In this document: in pieces, positions 32,040 to 43,919 of the stretch
Layout of the letters: every line of letters starts with the position of its first letter
Numbering within the stretch: position 1 is the first letter of the stretch
The notes under the pieces: generated by a model
Seen by the model: the letters and a program-made list of their open reading frames with translations, nothing else
The model's database searches: none
Told to the model about the DNA's origin: nothing
Program-made: the position numbers and the translations under genes
DNA from: Beroe forskalii
Lineage: Eukaryota; Ctenophora; Nuda; Beroida; Beroidae
Length of the DNA: 64,000 bases
Direction: 5' to 3'
Assembly (NCBI GenBank): GCA_011033025.1
Contig: WFMF01000206.1
Location: forward strand, 186,001 to 250,000

Positions 32040-32265
32040 AATCGGGCAGAGTGTCGTGTCTGTGAAAAATATTTCTCACGAAAATAGGAATTTTATCCTA
32101 AACTTTGAAATTCTTCTACCATATCCAAATTTCCATAATTGTTGAATTCACACCCCTTTTGTTCAATTCATACACCCCCCGGAATCCTAAAAGTCTGGGC
32201 AACCCCCACCTACCTTTTCTGCCTCATATCCCCTTTCCCCCTATTCAGGGGGGAAGAGGTAGTAA
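32040..32265 (-). repeat. Inverted partner of the 9421-9660 dispersed repeat
   Basis: GTCTGTGAAAAATATTTCTC at the left end and CACCTACCTTTTC / CCCCCTATTCAGGGGGGAAG at the right are the reverse complement of the 9.4-kb copy, with many substitutions. The C-rich end again forms a small stem. Confidence 0.65.
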
Positions 32266-32269
32266 CTGC

Positions 32270-33280
32270 AGACTGCTATGTGATCTTCTAGATGATTCGA
32301 TTTAGCTAAGTTGCAAAATGCAAGGATATGAACTAACGAAAATCGGGGATTTTTGGAACCAGATTAGTACCACATAAGTAGTTTGTAAATGATGACCTAC
32401 AAATTTAAGTCAAACAGACTCCAAACTATAACGAAAAGAAAAATGTCGAAAATATCAAAAATACCCTAATAAACGACTAGTCATTGAACCTACATCAGGG
32501 TTTGAATTGACATTAAAAAACAAATATAAATATAATCGTACATATGATACTTACATGCCTTTTTTCGTCAATAAATAATCAATAAGGACTTAAGTTAAAC
32601 TAAAAAGTAATCCTTTCCCCGCCTCAAATGTTATCAAACTTTTTGCATTTTTGCATTTTTCTGCAATAGCGGATGTATGTATGTATGTGCGCCTCCGAAG
32701 ATGCGCTTTGCCGACGACAAGACCCCTCACATTTAACAATTAAGTCTGAGGGGTGACGGTCGTGCCGCGGGGTGCGGCGAGGTTGATATGTTGGCGTGCC
32801 AAATAGTCTGAATAGCAGAGGGAAGGTAACTTTGCAAACTATGGAACGCTCAACTATATTATGTACCAGTTCGGTAATAGACCCCAATAGCCTAAACTCA
32901 AGAAGTTAACTGCCCAATCGACTTGAGTCGAAAAAATACGCTCGATTTCCTGTTTGAGATGAAAAAGGCAAAAGTTTCTCCTCCAACTTCTTATTTATTT
33001 CAAGTATCCAGGACAAGAAGATGGAAAATGTCTGCAATAGCGAGAGTTACAGGGATGGAGGTGATTCCTGATAGGTTTCATAGTGAAGAAATAAGAATCA
33101 TGAAAGAGACTACAGTAAAATCAATCAACAGTGTAGGAGGAACGAAAAAATGATACCTCTAGAAGTTAATCAGAAAGTGAAGTGTAACTAGTATAGTAAA
33201 TTAATTATTAAGAACGGTTGTTCATTCTGAAATTAAAGAGAGATTAACAATAGATCGAGATTAGACAATCGGTAATAGTC
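32270..33280. other. No confident gene; contains dispersed repeat 32655-32935
   Basis: 32655-32935 is the relative of 14585-14850 (CGACAAGACCCCTC with GAGGGGT stem, then GGTAATAGACCCCA). A plus-strand frame at 32923-33153 (76 codons, basic, ending SVGGTKK) follows it directly. I recognise no family, and it lacks splice or promoter support. Confidence 0.45.
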
Positions 33281-33287
33281 AAATTTA

Positions 33288-33475
33288 GAGATCAAATTTA
33301 GAGATCAAATTTAGAGATCAAATTTAGAGATCAAATTTAGAGATCAAATTTAGAGAGATCAGAATCATTCAATCATAATATGATGCAAGATAGAAGAGGA
33401 ATCGATCAGAATTTGAAATGCAAGAATAAAATGCAAGAATAAAATGCAAGAATTAGAAATGCAAGAATAGTACAA
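33288..33475. repeat. 13-bp GATCAAATTTAGA repeat and AATGCAAGAATAA repeat
   Basis: Six head-to-tail copies of GATCAAATTTAGA (about 33293-33357), then four imperfect copies of AATGCAAGAATAA (33416-33470). Simple, AT-rich and non-coding. Confidence 0.9.
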
Positions 33476-33824
33476 GATAAAAACGTCGTAGTGAAGTGGC
33501 ATATCAAATCTCACGAAGCTGTAGGCACGTAGGTTCTACGTGCTTTGGAATTGACAGTGACACGTGCACAATGTACATGCAACAGTGTGCATTAACCAGA
33601 GCCGCGCACTCAGGATATATGCAGTGGAGTCTCTGCCAGAGGCAATCTGTGTGGCAAAACAAGAGTGCATATATATTTCTCATTTACACAGGGCATTTGT
33701 TATGATTACCAACTTTTCATATTATTCATTAGTTTATTCTATGATAATAATTCTACTTAGGCAGAACATCAATCATCTCATTTCATGAGGAATTGTGTAA
33801 AATCAAACTATAATAGCCCCACCC

Positions 33825-34690
33825 AAATACCGACATCTTATAGAAAACATTGATATCGCCTCAGTGGAATCGATTATCTTAAGTATCGCCCTTAATTACT
33901 TTCATTTGACAATTTTCTAAGTAGGCATTCATTTGAATTTTGTTTTGTCTTTGTCTATTTTTGTCTTCTAGTAGTACTTGATTATCATAATTTTGTCATG
34001 TAACAAAAAATAATCGCCTTCTGGACTATATTCCAGAATCTGAGCAAATTTGTCGCCTCATGGCAATAAATTATTAAACTTCTCTGTTGATGTAATAAAT
34101 CTTCATCTTTAAGAAAAATAATCATTTGATATTTTCGGCGATAATCAATTCTAGATTTAAAATCGTATATCAGGTTGATTGTCGCTTGAGATCTTTGAAA
34201 TTAATTGGAATATAATTAATCTTAGAAACAACGTGTGGGTTATTTTACACATGAAAAAGCAGAGGCTTGAATTGAAACATCTTTCTCCCAGTTTTGCAGA
34301 TACGATAGAGTGGTTGAATTTAGCAAAGTAATTGCATTGTGTGTGTATTACACACAATGAAACTACTTTCAACATGTTTTCATGGTGGTAGTTCTAAAAA
34401 CTTAAAGTAGGCAGATACGTTGACGTTATAATCAATAGCTATCATCATCTTTGAACTTTGATAGACATGTCACATATCTTTCCTTCTACCCTCCCTTGCA
34501 AATCTTATACGATCAATTAAGTACTTGCTCTCTTCCGCATCCAGTTTCTGATCTAATGGCTTTGATAATTGCGTGTTGCTAATAGCTCGTAATGAGGTTA
34601 GAAGAAGGTGTTTCATACCTTTGTCTCTCCAATTCTTGTGTGTGTAATGTAAGTGTTACATATCTCATCTTCGCGAGTAAATATGGCATC
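33825..34690 (-). repeat. Left arm of a large palindrome
   Basis: Reverse complement of 37395-38310 with frequent small differences. Words in mirrored order include AAAAAATAATCGCCTTCTGGA, CAAATTTGTCGCC, CATTGTGTGTGTA/TACACACAATG and AGGTTAGAAGAAGG. Both arms are rich in GCGAC and GCGAT words. The symmetry axis computed from several word pairs is close to 36.05 kb. Confidence 0.85.
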
Positions 34691-34699
34691 ATGATACGC

Positions 34700-35290
34700 G
34701 CTAGGAACCAAACAGATCTCAGATCCCGGTCCGGGATCAGCGTTTTTGGGCAGTCGATTGTTTGAGGTAAATTTCTAGATCCAGGATCACAGGGTTACTG
34801 TGTCAGAGGGTTTCTTAAAATATGAATATCTAAATTATGAAAATTCAATACTTCAATACTCTGATGCAACAATAAGTTGATCAGAATTTACCTGTCTAGT
34901 TTCATTGAATCCCTTTCAGTGCTGCTCTTAAAGATATACTTTATTGCTAGGTATATTGAAACTCATTATAGTCCATGACATTGTTGTGAATAGATTTAGC
35001 TGCCTGACAGCCAGTAACATCCAGTAGACATTAACTTGTGATTTCTGTGGTTCATATTTCCCATAGCCAATGTCAATAAAGCACTAACTACTATCTAAAT
35101 TCTAAGCATCGAACTGGGCTCATAACTTACAATAGTGTACATATAAAAAACTCTATGAGATGGATAGTATTAAAGAAATATTACTTGCAGCATATCAAAT
35201 AAAAATGAAAATTTATAGGTGTTCACAAGTAGCTTAAAAGTGCTTATTCGATTTGATAGTTAAGGGTAAAATCACATAAAAAATCGAATC
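34700..35290. other. Palindrome interior, left spacer
   Basis: Unique AT-rich sequence, with a CAGATCTCAGATCCCGGTCC / CCGGGATCAG inverted motif near 34715-34740. No gene seen. The right-hand counterpart (37170-37395) is shorter, so the palindrome is asymmetric here. Confidence 0.4.
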
Positions 35291-36115
35291 CGGTCCGATC
35301 CATTCCATTAAGCCAGATTTTCTATAGATCGATTTGTTCGATTTAATTCGACGACTCGACTCGGCAATTCGATTCATCGATTCGATTCGTCAATTCTATT
35401 CGTCGATTCGATTCGTCGATTCAATTCGTCATTCAAATTTGTTGAATTCGATTTGTTGATTCGTTAATCGATTCATTCGTCATTCGTTAAATCGGAACTA
35501 AATTCAATCACAATTCGATTTGTTGATTCATTAAATCGATTCAATTAAATCAATTCATTCATCATTCGATTCGTCGATTCGATTCGTCGATTCATTCGTC
35601 AGTTCATTAAATGCGATTCGCGATTCGTCAGTCTAAATTCGCGTCATTCGATTCAAATCAAATTCGATTCATCAATTCAAATTCGTCGTTCGATTTAAAT
35701 CATTCGATTAAATAAATTCGATGAAATCGATTCGAATTCATCAATTCAAATTCGTCGATTCGATTCCATCGATTCGATTCGTCGTTCGTTCGTCATTTAA
35801 GTTAAATTTCTGAATTCTGATCGATTCATTCGTCGATTCGATTCAAATCGGTTGATTCGTCATCGATTCAGGTGTCCGTTCGATTTAAGTCATTCGATTT
35901 AAATAGAGTTCAGTTGATCGATTCGATTCATCGATAAATTTGTTGATTCTAGATTTGTTGATTCGTTGATCGATTCGGTTTGATCAGTTCGTTCGTCATT
36001 CGATTCGTCATTCAGGTTCGTCGATTCGTTCATCGATTCTGTTCGTCGATTTCACGGTTCTGATTCGTTCGTCGATTCAATTCGTCGATTCGGTGTCGAT
36101 TCGTTGTCGTTCGTT
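35290..36115 (-). repeat. TTCGATTCGTCGA satellite, minus orientation, degenerate
   Basis: Built from TTCGATTCGTCGATTC words with many deletions and AT-rich slips. It is the reverse complement in kind of the block that follows. The orientation changes at about 36110-36125, where TTCGTTCAAATCGACGATCAA turns into CGAATC words. Confidence 0.9.
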
Positions 36116-37166
36116 CAAATCGACGATCAATTGACGCGAATCGGTGGACCAGATCGATTGGACGAATCGATTGGACGAATCGATTGGACCGTCGATTGGG
36201 CGAATAGTTGGTTGGTTGGACGATCGGGTATCGAGCGAGATCAACAAATCGAAATCACGGCAGAATCCATCGACAGATCAGGCGTCGAATCGGCAAATCG
36301 ATCAACAAATCGAAATAAGGCGAGATCAGTCAAACAGTGAATCGGTAATCAGTGAATCGACGAATCGATCAGGCGAATCGAATCGACAAAATCAGATCGA
36401 CATCGGTGGGCAGTCGAAAATCGACGAATCGTCGACGATCGTCGAGCAAAATCGTCGACAAAGTCGAATCGGAGATCAGATGTTGATCAGATCGACGTCG
36501 AATCGACAGTCAATCGACGGTCGAACTGACCTCGACGATGTCGGCAAGATGCGAATCGGTGTCGAATCGACATCGATTGATCGAATGCGACAGTGGGCAG
36601 ATCGAAATCGGGCTCGATCATTGGCCGAATCGACAGTCTCGACGAATCAGATCGACGAATCGAATCTGAACAGAATCGAATCGACGAATCGAATCGACGA
36701 GTCGAATCGACGAATCGAATCGACGAATCGAATCGACGAATCGAATCGACAGAACCGAATCGACGAATCGAATTGACGAATCCGAATCGACGAATCGAAT
36801 CGACGAATTCGAATCGACGAATCGAATCGACGAATGAATCCGACGAATCGAATCGACGAATCGAATCGACGAATGAATCGACCGAATTCAGATCGACCGA
36901 ATCGACGAATCGAATCGACGAATCGAATCGATTTAATCGAATCGATTTAAATCGAATCGACGAATCGAATCGACGAATCGAATGACGAATCGAATCGACG
37001 AATCGAATAATCGAATCGACGAATCGAATCGACGAATCGAATCGACGGACGAATTGACGAATCAGATCGACGAATCGAATCGACGAATCGAATCGACAAA
37101 TCGAATAATCGAATCGACGAATCGAATGGACGAATCGAATCGACAAATCAGATCGACGAATCGAAT
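36116..37166 (+). repeat. GAATCGAATCGACGAATCGA satellite, plus orientation
   Basis: A 13-15-bp repeat based on CGAATCGACGAAT, degenerate at 36116-36650 and very regular at 36650-37166. Because the unit lacks stops in several frames, it produces apparent proteins of several hundred residues rich in Arg, Ile, Asp, Glu, Ser and Asn on both strands. These are artefacts. Confidence 0.93.
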
Positions 37167-37394
37167 GATTAATAATAATATCAGCTTTTTTTTGAATAAG
37201 TCCTCCATATATTTCTTATTTACAAGTCTTATATTTTTCACTCATGAAATTAATTGTTTTATATGAATTATTATTGTTTGACATTTTGTTTTGGGTTATT
37301 CTTTAATGCTAAACAAATTTTAACAATTGTTTTGATATTTTTGCGATATACTTACAACTTCACGACAAAAAATCACTCAGTATTTCAGTGAATG

Positions 37395-38310
37395 TGTGCG
37401 TGTATCATGATGTGCTACATTACCTCATGTGAAGATGACATAACAGCAACACTTTTTACATTTACACACAGAATTGAGAGACAGGGGCAAGTATGAAATT
37501 AGACCTTCTTCTAACCTTCACATGAGCTATTAACAAACACACACTGATCGCTTCATTAGATCAGAACTGGATGTGGAAGAGCTGCAGCACTTAATTCCGT
37601 CATATTTGCATTGAGAGGGCAGGAAGGGAAAGGTATGTGGCATGTCCAATGTCCATATCAAAAGTTCAAAAGATGATGATAGTGCCATTGATTATAACGT
37701 CAGCGTATCTTGCCTACTTTTAGTTTTTTAAACCGCACCATTAAATCATGTTCAAATAGTTTCATTGTGTGTATCATTAATTACGAATAACGCAATTTCA
37801 TTTCTTTGCTATCGTAAAACTGAGAAAGATGTTTTCAATTCAAAGCTCTCTCTCTGCCATGTGTAAATACTAACCCATGCACGTTGTTTCAACATTATTT
37901 ATATATTCTAATTAAATTTCAGCATCTGAAGCGATTATCAACCTGGATACGCGACGATTTTAATTTACAATTCGGATATTTAAGCCGAAAATATCAAACG
38001 TGCGATTATTTTTTCTATAGGCGATTTGATTTATTATTACATCACCAGAGTGTTTACAATTTCATATGAGGCAGACAAATTTGCCCAAGGACTTGATATA
38101 GTCCAGAAGGCGATTATTTTTTGTTACATGCGACAAATTATGATAATCATACTACTTAGGCGACAAAAATACATTGTAGGTTTATTTAAAACAAACAATA
38201 GTGCTTACCCGAATGTGTCGCAAATAAATTATTGCTGGCGACAATTTTCAGAAGGAAAATAACTTATTCTACTGAAAGCGATATGTCCTCTTCCTTGGCG
38301 ATGTCGCATT
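37395..38310 (+). repeat. Right arm of the large palindrome
   Basis: Mirror of 33825-34690. It also recurs in direct orientation at about 42890-43800 as part of the 5.5-kb tandem duplication. Short GCGATTATTTTTT and GGCGACAAAA words recur, as in many MITEs. The frames it carries are not convincing genes. Confidence 0.85.
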
Positions 38311-38399
38311 CTGGGTGAGAGACTTACTCATTTGCTCTCTTTGAATAATTAATGTTGGTTTATTATGCTATTAATCAAGACATCTCCTTACAGAAGATA

Positions 38400-40115
38400 A
38401 TTTCTGCTTTTATCACGATGATCCACAACAACAACATAGGACTCCTTCTAGTATAGCAACAACTACTAACTCCTACTGCGGCTTTGGAGATGACTGCAAA
38501 GTCTGGGCAAAGAACATCGAAATCGCAGTCAAGGTGGCTGAAGAGATGATTTACACAGAAGGGCTATAGATATCGCACGGATAGATCAGGAGGGCAAAGT
38601 TGAACGAAACAACGAAAATGTATTAAGACTGAAGAAACTTGCATGTGTACAGCCTGCAGTGTCCATCATTCCTTGCAATTAATAAATATACTTCCATTAT
38701 TTGTTGACATGCCTCGTGTCTGCCTAAATAATGCCCCAACCATGTATCAATATCAATAAAATTCCTCCGACCATTGTCTGTCAATAATATATAACGCACC
38801 TCCTACTATTAAATTATATACATGCCTCCTGGGTAATAGAATGGCTTTCCCAACATAAAATTAACTGTAAATTATAGTTTTGAATTTAACCAAATGTTTC
38901 ATTCTATATGCACAAACATTTAAAATATTGTGGTTATAGCTGACAACGATTTTAAATTGTAAAATTCAGTAAAAACAGTTTAGTAGTAGGTAAGACATTG
39001 CCAAATCGTTGAGCAGTATTGGAGAGTGGGAGGGTACCAAATAACTGTCCCCACATCTATATTCGGGACTGAAAAGTAACAAATCACTCATGAAATACCA
39101 ATCATTGTGTCAAATGTTGGTGTCAAATGTTGGTATACAAAGCGTGTTTCTCAACACAACCCCAGATTGAATGATTCATGTATTTTCCATTATTCGACTG
39201 ATCGCTGATGAAGTCTTGTTTTAGGAGAGAGAAACATGCATTACACAATCCAACACGAAACTGGAACCGGAAACTGGGATGCTGGAGACACAGAAGGATA
39301 CATCTTCACCATAGTGGGTACAAAAGGTGAAACCGCTCCCTTTGACTGCTCTGCAGCAAGAACTCAAGGTGTAATTGGAGAATGCACAATGGAGGATGTA
39401 CCAGACATCGGAAACATCAAGGAAGTCAAGATATACAACTCTGGAGACGACTACTGGTGTTTCCTGAGCCTCACTATCAATGAACTGAATTTCGGAGGGA
39501 AGTGTGTGGATGACTATCAAACCGAAACACTTTCTCTGGCAGGAGGAGTTTATATAACATCCTTCATGAGACTGAAACTGAACATATGATGATGGAAATA
39601 CAGGTGGATACATGTTCACCATTTTGGGTACAAAAGGTGAAACCAGTCCCCATGATTGCACTTCAAAAAAAGTACTGGAGTCAACTGGAGGCTGCACTAT
39701 TTGGGATGATGCAGACATTGGAGAAATCAAGGAAGTCAAGATATACAACTCTGGAGACAACTACTGGTGTTTTAGGCCTGGTTAATGTTAGTTTGGGAGG
39801 GTGTGTGTGGATGACTTGCTGAAACCGTCTTTCTGCTTTGGCAGGGAGGGAGTGAGTATATCATTCATGAAACAGGAAATGAAGTGCTGGATAGGTGGTT
39901 ATGTTGCATTAAAAGGTGAAACCAGTCCCATGATTACGCATCAAGGTGCTAGGGTCCATAGGCTGTACCATCTAGGATGATGCAGACCCAGGAAATCAGA
40001 AGTCAAGATATAACAACTTAGAACAATACTGGTGCTTTGTTGGTCTCACAGTGAATGATGGATTTGTTTCGAGGATGGATATTCAGATTATTATACAAGT
40101 CTTCCAACTCTGACT
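38400..40115 (+). pseudogene. Secreted protein with tandem PLAT-like domains, copy 1 (frameshifted as written)
   Basis: The first exon (about 38429-38690) starts MIHNNNIGLLL and then hits TAG because of an indel; copy 2 reads through here. The second exon starts after TTTTAG at about 39225. Its first module is open (39236-39530), with TGTGNWDAGDTEGYIFTIVG, then TMEDVPDIGNIKEVKIYNSG and YWCFLSLTINELNFGG. This is the PLAT/LH2 pattern: G-aspartate loop, beta strands ending in DIGxIxxVxIxN, and W preceding the last strand. A second module (about 39560-39800) needs frame changes, and a third (39840-40100) is decayed. PLAT modules bind lipids or proteins, and a secreted multi-PLAT protein fits a surface or extracellular role. 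The breaks may be sequencing errors, because copy 2 is broken at different places. Confidence 0.65.
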
Positions 40116-40119
40116 TACT

Positions 40120-42530
40120 CTTGTTTTACAGCAAGTAACTGGACCTATAGACATAGAGAAACAGATTTAAATTTTTAGAAAATATTCTGTTTGACATTGT
40201 AGATTGTGAAGGCAAATCATATGCCTTCTTTCCTACTAATCTTATTACTGTTATGTGGTGGCTTAATTTTCTGTAACAAAATATACTCAATTACTCAATT
40301 TATATCACTCATTTTCTGCTGCAGATAGGGTATTATTTTTGACATTTTCCTGCTCAATGACAGACTTAATAAGTTAATAAGGTCTATAGGATGGTCGAAA
40401 GTGGGCCCAAATAATATCCAAATATGTCATAAAACCAATAAAATTTCATCAGCATGCTGTATGTATGAGACTAAAGGTTACATGCCCGCCCCCTCCTTTA
40501 TTTAAGGGACGGGAGTTAATTACACTAATAAAATGATGGGTTTGTCAAGACAAATAGAGCTCATATGAGGGTCTGAGGCCTTACATGGGCAAAGCTGGAC
40601 CTATGGACTCAAAACCACTGTTAAAAGATTAGTACATACATGTCCAGGCCATCCTCTCATCCTGGGCAACTTGCATCCCAAAATCGTGATTGACAAATCA
40701 TCAGGCCTGAACAGTGAACCCCCCTCCCAAGGAATTCTCAGAGTTCATATCCAAACTCCATCACTCAGTCAACCTCTCCATTTACTCCACCCTCAGTGCC
40801 TGTCTCAAAAAAACATCACATCATCAATCAGACAGGCGTCTATGTTGGCATGGTTTGTTTGATAAATTTGAATAAAAAATAATTTGGAGTAAAAAACAGT
40901 TTAAAAAACTTTGTGGCGGGACTGTGTCATGGCATAAATCTGCCAACAACTAAAAATCGATTTCAATTTAAATCATTTCAAAAAAGTTTCCAAATCAACT
41001 TCGAATCGAAATCAATTCGAAATTAAAATCAATTTGAAAGAAAATGTCTTTATGTGGGGTACTTTTCGATATGTTTTTTTTGTCAAAAAGCGCCCATTAC
41101 ATTGCAGCATTGAAGCTCACTGGCTCATGCATTTCAGCTATTTCACCATTTATAATACGAGTCATTAGTCATTTTCAAATCATTCTTCAATTAATCTTGA
41201 AGAGATATCAATTTCGAAATGGAATTTTGTTGACTTTAAGTTCGAATTGATTTTAATTTCGATTTGATTTTATATTTCGAATTGATTTTAATTCCGAATT
41301 GAATTCAATTCGAAATAGATTTGAATATCGAACTTTTTCTAATTAATTTCAACTTGAAATTAATTTTAAGTTGTTAGATGTTGGCAGATTTATGCCATGG
41401 CACAGGTCCACCACAAGGTAAAGGGACACTTGACCCCCCGACATTACATCCCCCGACATTACATCCCCCGACACTACATCCCCCGACACTACACCCCCTA
41501 CTACGGTACTGTAAATCTATAGAGGAAAGCGGGGGTTCAAACGTCGCAGTTCGACGATTGCTGCAACATTTGATCCCCCGACATTACATTCCTCGATGAA
41601 TAAACATAGATCAAACGCACTGATCTGCGGCTTAACTAAGGTGTCTAAGTGCGACATTTGACCCCCCCGACATCACATCCCCTCTATAGGCACAGTAAAC
41701 ACCCATGCAACTGAGCTTGGGAACGTCTTAGAGTTTTGAGTATTTCATCAGATATTTTGTGTGATATACAATTTTTCTATACACTATAACATATCCAAGA
41801 CTATTAAACTGATTTCATTTCAAAATGATTTTTATTTTATTCAAAATGAATTTAATATCTATTTTAAATTGTTGGCTTAGTTGGATGCATGCATAGTGTA
41901 CCCATTGCAGTATACTCTATTTGGTGCTTGAAATAAATATTCATAACACAGTCTCTTATAAATCCAACCTAATCCACATGTGACATTTTTTGAATGTGAA
42001 ACTTTAGTCTTGTGGTAAAAATTTTTTATGATATGATTGGATTGTAAGTGCCGAAAAATTTATTAAAATTTGTTTCTCTGGCGGATCTGTGCCACCATAG
42101 CTGATGTGTATAAAGGTTATTTGATCCATGGTTTCAGTGCTATGATATATTCAACAAAGTGAAACGCGTGGTTTACGACCCATGCTGTGGGGGTTGACAC
42201 CCACTAAAAACCCAGATTAACATATGGGAGGCAAATTTACATAATTTAGGGGGCCAACCCCATAAACCCCTTCATAAACCTCAAAATTTAACCCCATTTG
42301 CCTTTTCGATATCCACTTGGCTTATGGGGGTTTAATTTTCCAAAAAGGTCGAAAATCTTCAATGAAAATTGGTACCATTTCAAATAGCCAAAATCGTCAA
42401 CAAAATGGTACCATTTCAGAAAAGGCTTGAAAATCGCCAACAAAATGGTATAATTCAAAAGGTCTAGTTATCAACAAAAATGGTACTTTCTTCTAAAGCT
42501 AGTAAAATGTTGCATTTTAGGAAGGTAATC
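40120..42530. other. Non-coding remainder of the 5.5-kb duplicated unit, copy 1
   Basis: Contains AT-rich words based on TCGAATTGATTTTAATTTCGA (40960-41330). A CCCCGACATTACATC 15-bp repeat (about 41433-41500, five copies) is followed by GGGGGTTCAAACG. A GGTACCATTTC repeat block (42370-42530) is heavily degraded compared with copy 2. No gene is supported. The frame at 41378-41599 is repeat-driven. Confidence 0.6.
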
Positions 42531-42544
42531 ATAAATGGTACTGA

Positions 42545-42715
42545 AAACAATCGATAAAATCAATCGACTCAATCGACGAATCAATGACGAATCAATCGAC
42601 GAATCGAATAATCGAATCGACAGATGAATCGACGAATGAATCGACGATCGAATCGACAAATCGAATCGACTGAACAAATCGAATAATCAGTGACGAATCT
42701 TCAATCAAAGCTTTC
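42545..42715 (+). repeat. Short block of the CGAATCGACGAAT satellite
   Basis: AATCGACGAATCAATGACGA and similar units, imperfect. It occupies the same place relative to the right palindrome arm as the end of the 36.1-37.2 kb satellite, so the 5.5-kb duplication began inside the satellite. Confidence 0.85.
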
Positions 42716-43860
42716 GACGAATAATCGCATTCTAATTTTTTTTGAATAAGTCATTTACAGTATTTTTCACTCATGAAATTAATTGTTTTTTATATGAATT
42801 ATTATTGTTTATTTTGTTTTTATTTATTCTTTAATGCTAAACAAATTTTAACAATTGTTTGATATTTTTTACGATATACTTACCTTCACGACAAAAATCA
42901 CTCAGTATTTCAGTAATGTGTGTGTATCTTGATGTGCTACATTACTCGTGAAGATGACAACCGCGCACATTTACACACAGAAATTGAGAGAGAGACAGGG
43001 GCAAGTGGGACCCTTCTTCTAACTCATTTACAGGCTATTAAACAAACACACTGATCGCTTATTCGTCAGGAACTGGATGGAAGAGCTGCAGGCACTTAAT
43101 TCATTCTCATATTTTGCATTAAAGGGGAGGCAGGAAGGGAAAAAGGTATATGGCATGTCAATGTCCTATCAAGTTCAAAGATATGATGCCATTGATTGCA
43201 TAATCAGCATATCTGCCCTACTTTTAGTTTTAACCGCACCATTAAATCATGTTCAAAATAGTTTCATTGTGTGTACTCATTGTATTAATTGCAATAACAT
43301 AATTTCATTTTCTTTGCTATCAATAAAACTGAAAAGATCTTTCAATTCAAGCTCTCTCTCTGCCATATTGTAAATGTAACCCACACGTTGTTTCAACATT
43401 ATTTACTATATTCTAATTAAATTTCAAAAGATTCTGAAGCGACTATCAACTGGATGCGACGTTTTAATCTACAATTCGGATATTTAAAAAAATATCAAAC
43501 ACGATTATTTTTTCTTATAGCGACGGATTTATTACATCAGAGTAAGCGACAATTTCTTACATGGGCGACAAATTTGCCCAAAGACTTGGATATAGTCAGA
43601 AGGCGATTATTTTTTGTTACATGCAGCAAATTATGATAATCAAGTACCATAGGCGACAAAAAATACATTGTAAGCGACAAAAAACAAAACTAAATGGTCG
43701 CCTACTTGAATATTGTCGCAAATGATGTAATTGCTGGCGACAATTTCCAGAAGGAGGCGATAACTATTCTACTGAAAGCGATATCAATGCTCTTCATGGC
43801 GATGTCGCATTCTGAATGAGAGACTTATAATTTGCTCTCTTTGAATAATAATGTTGGTTT
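42716..43860 (+). repeat. Direct copy of the palindrome right arm (second tandem unit)
   Basis: Matches 37175-38390 with many one- to four-base indels and some block losses. It contains the same GCGATTATTTTTT and GGCGACAAAA words. No gene seen. Confidence 0.8.
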
Positions 43861-43919
43861 ATTATGCTATTAATCAAGACATCTCCTTACAGAAAAGATA
43901 ATTTCTCTGCTTTTATCAC

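Noticed and set aside
36144-37266. Long open frames rich in Arg, Ile, Asp, Glu, Ser and Asn on both strands
   Set aside because: They follow the 13-15-bp CGAATCGACGAAT satellite period, occur in several frames of both strands, and have no splice or start context.
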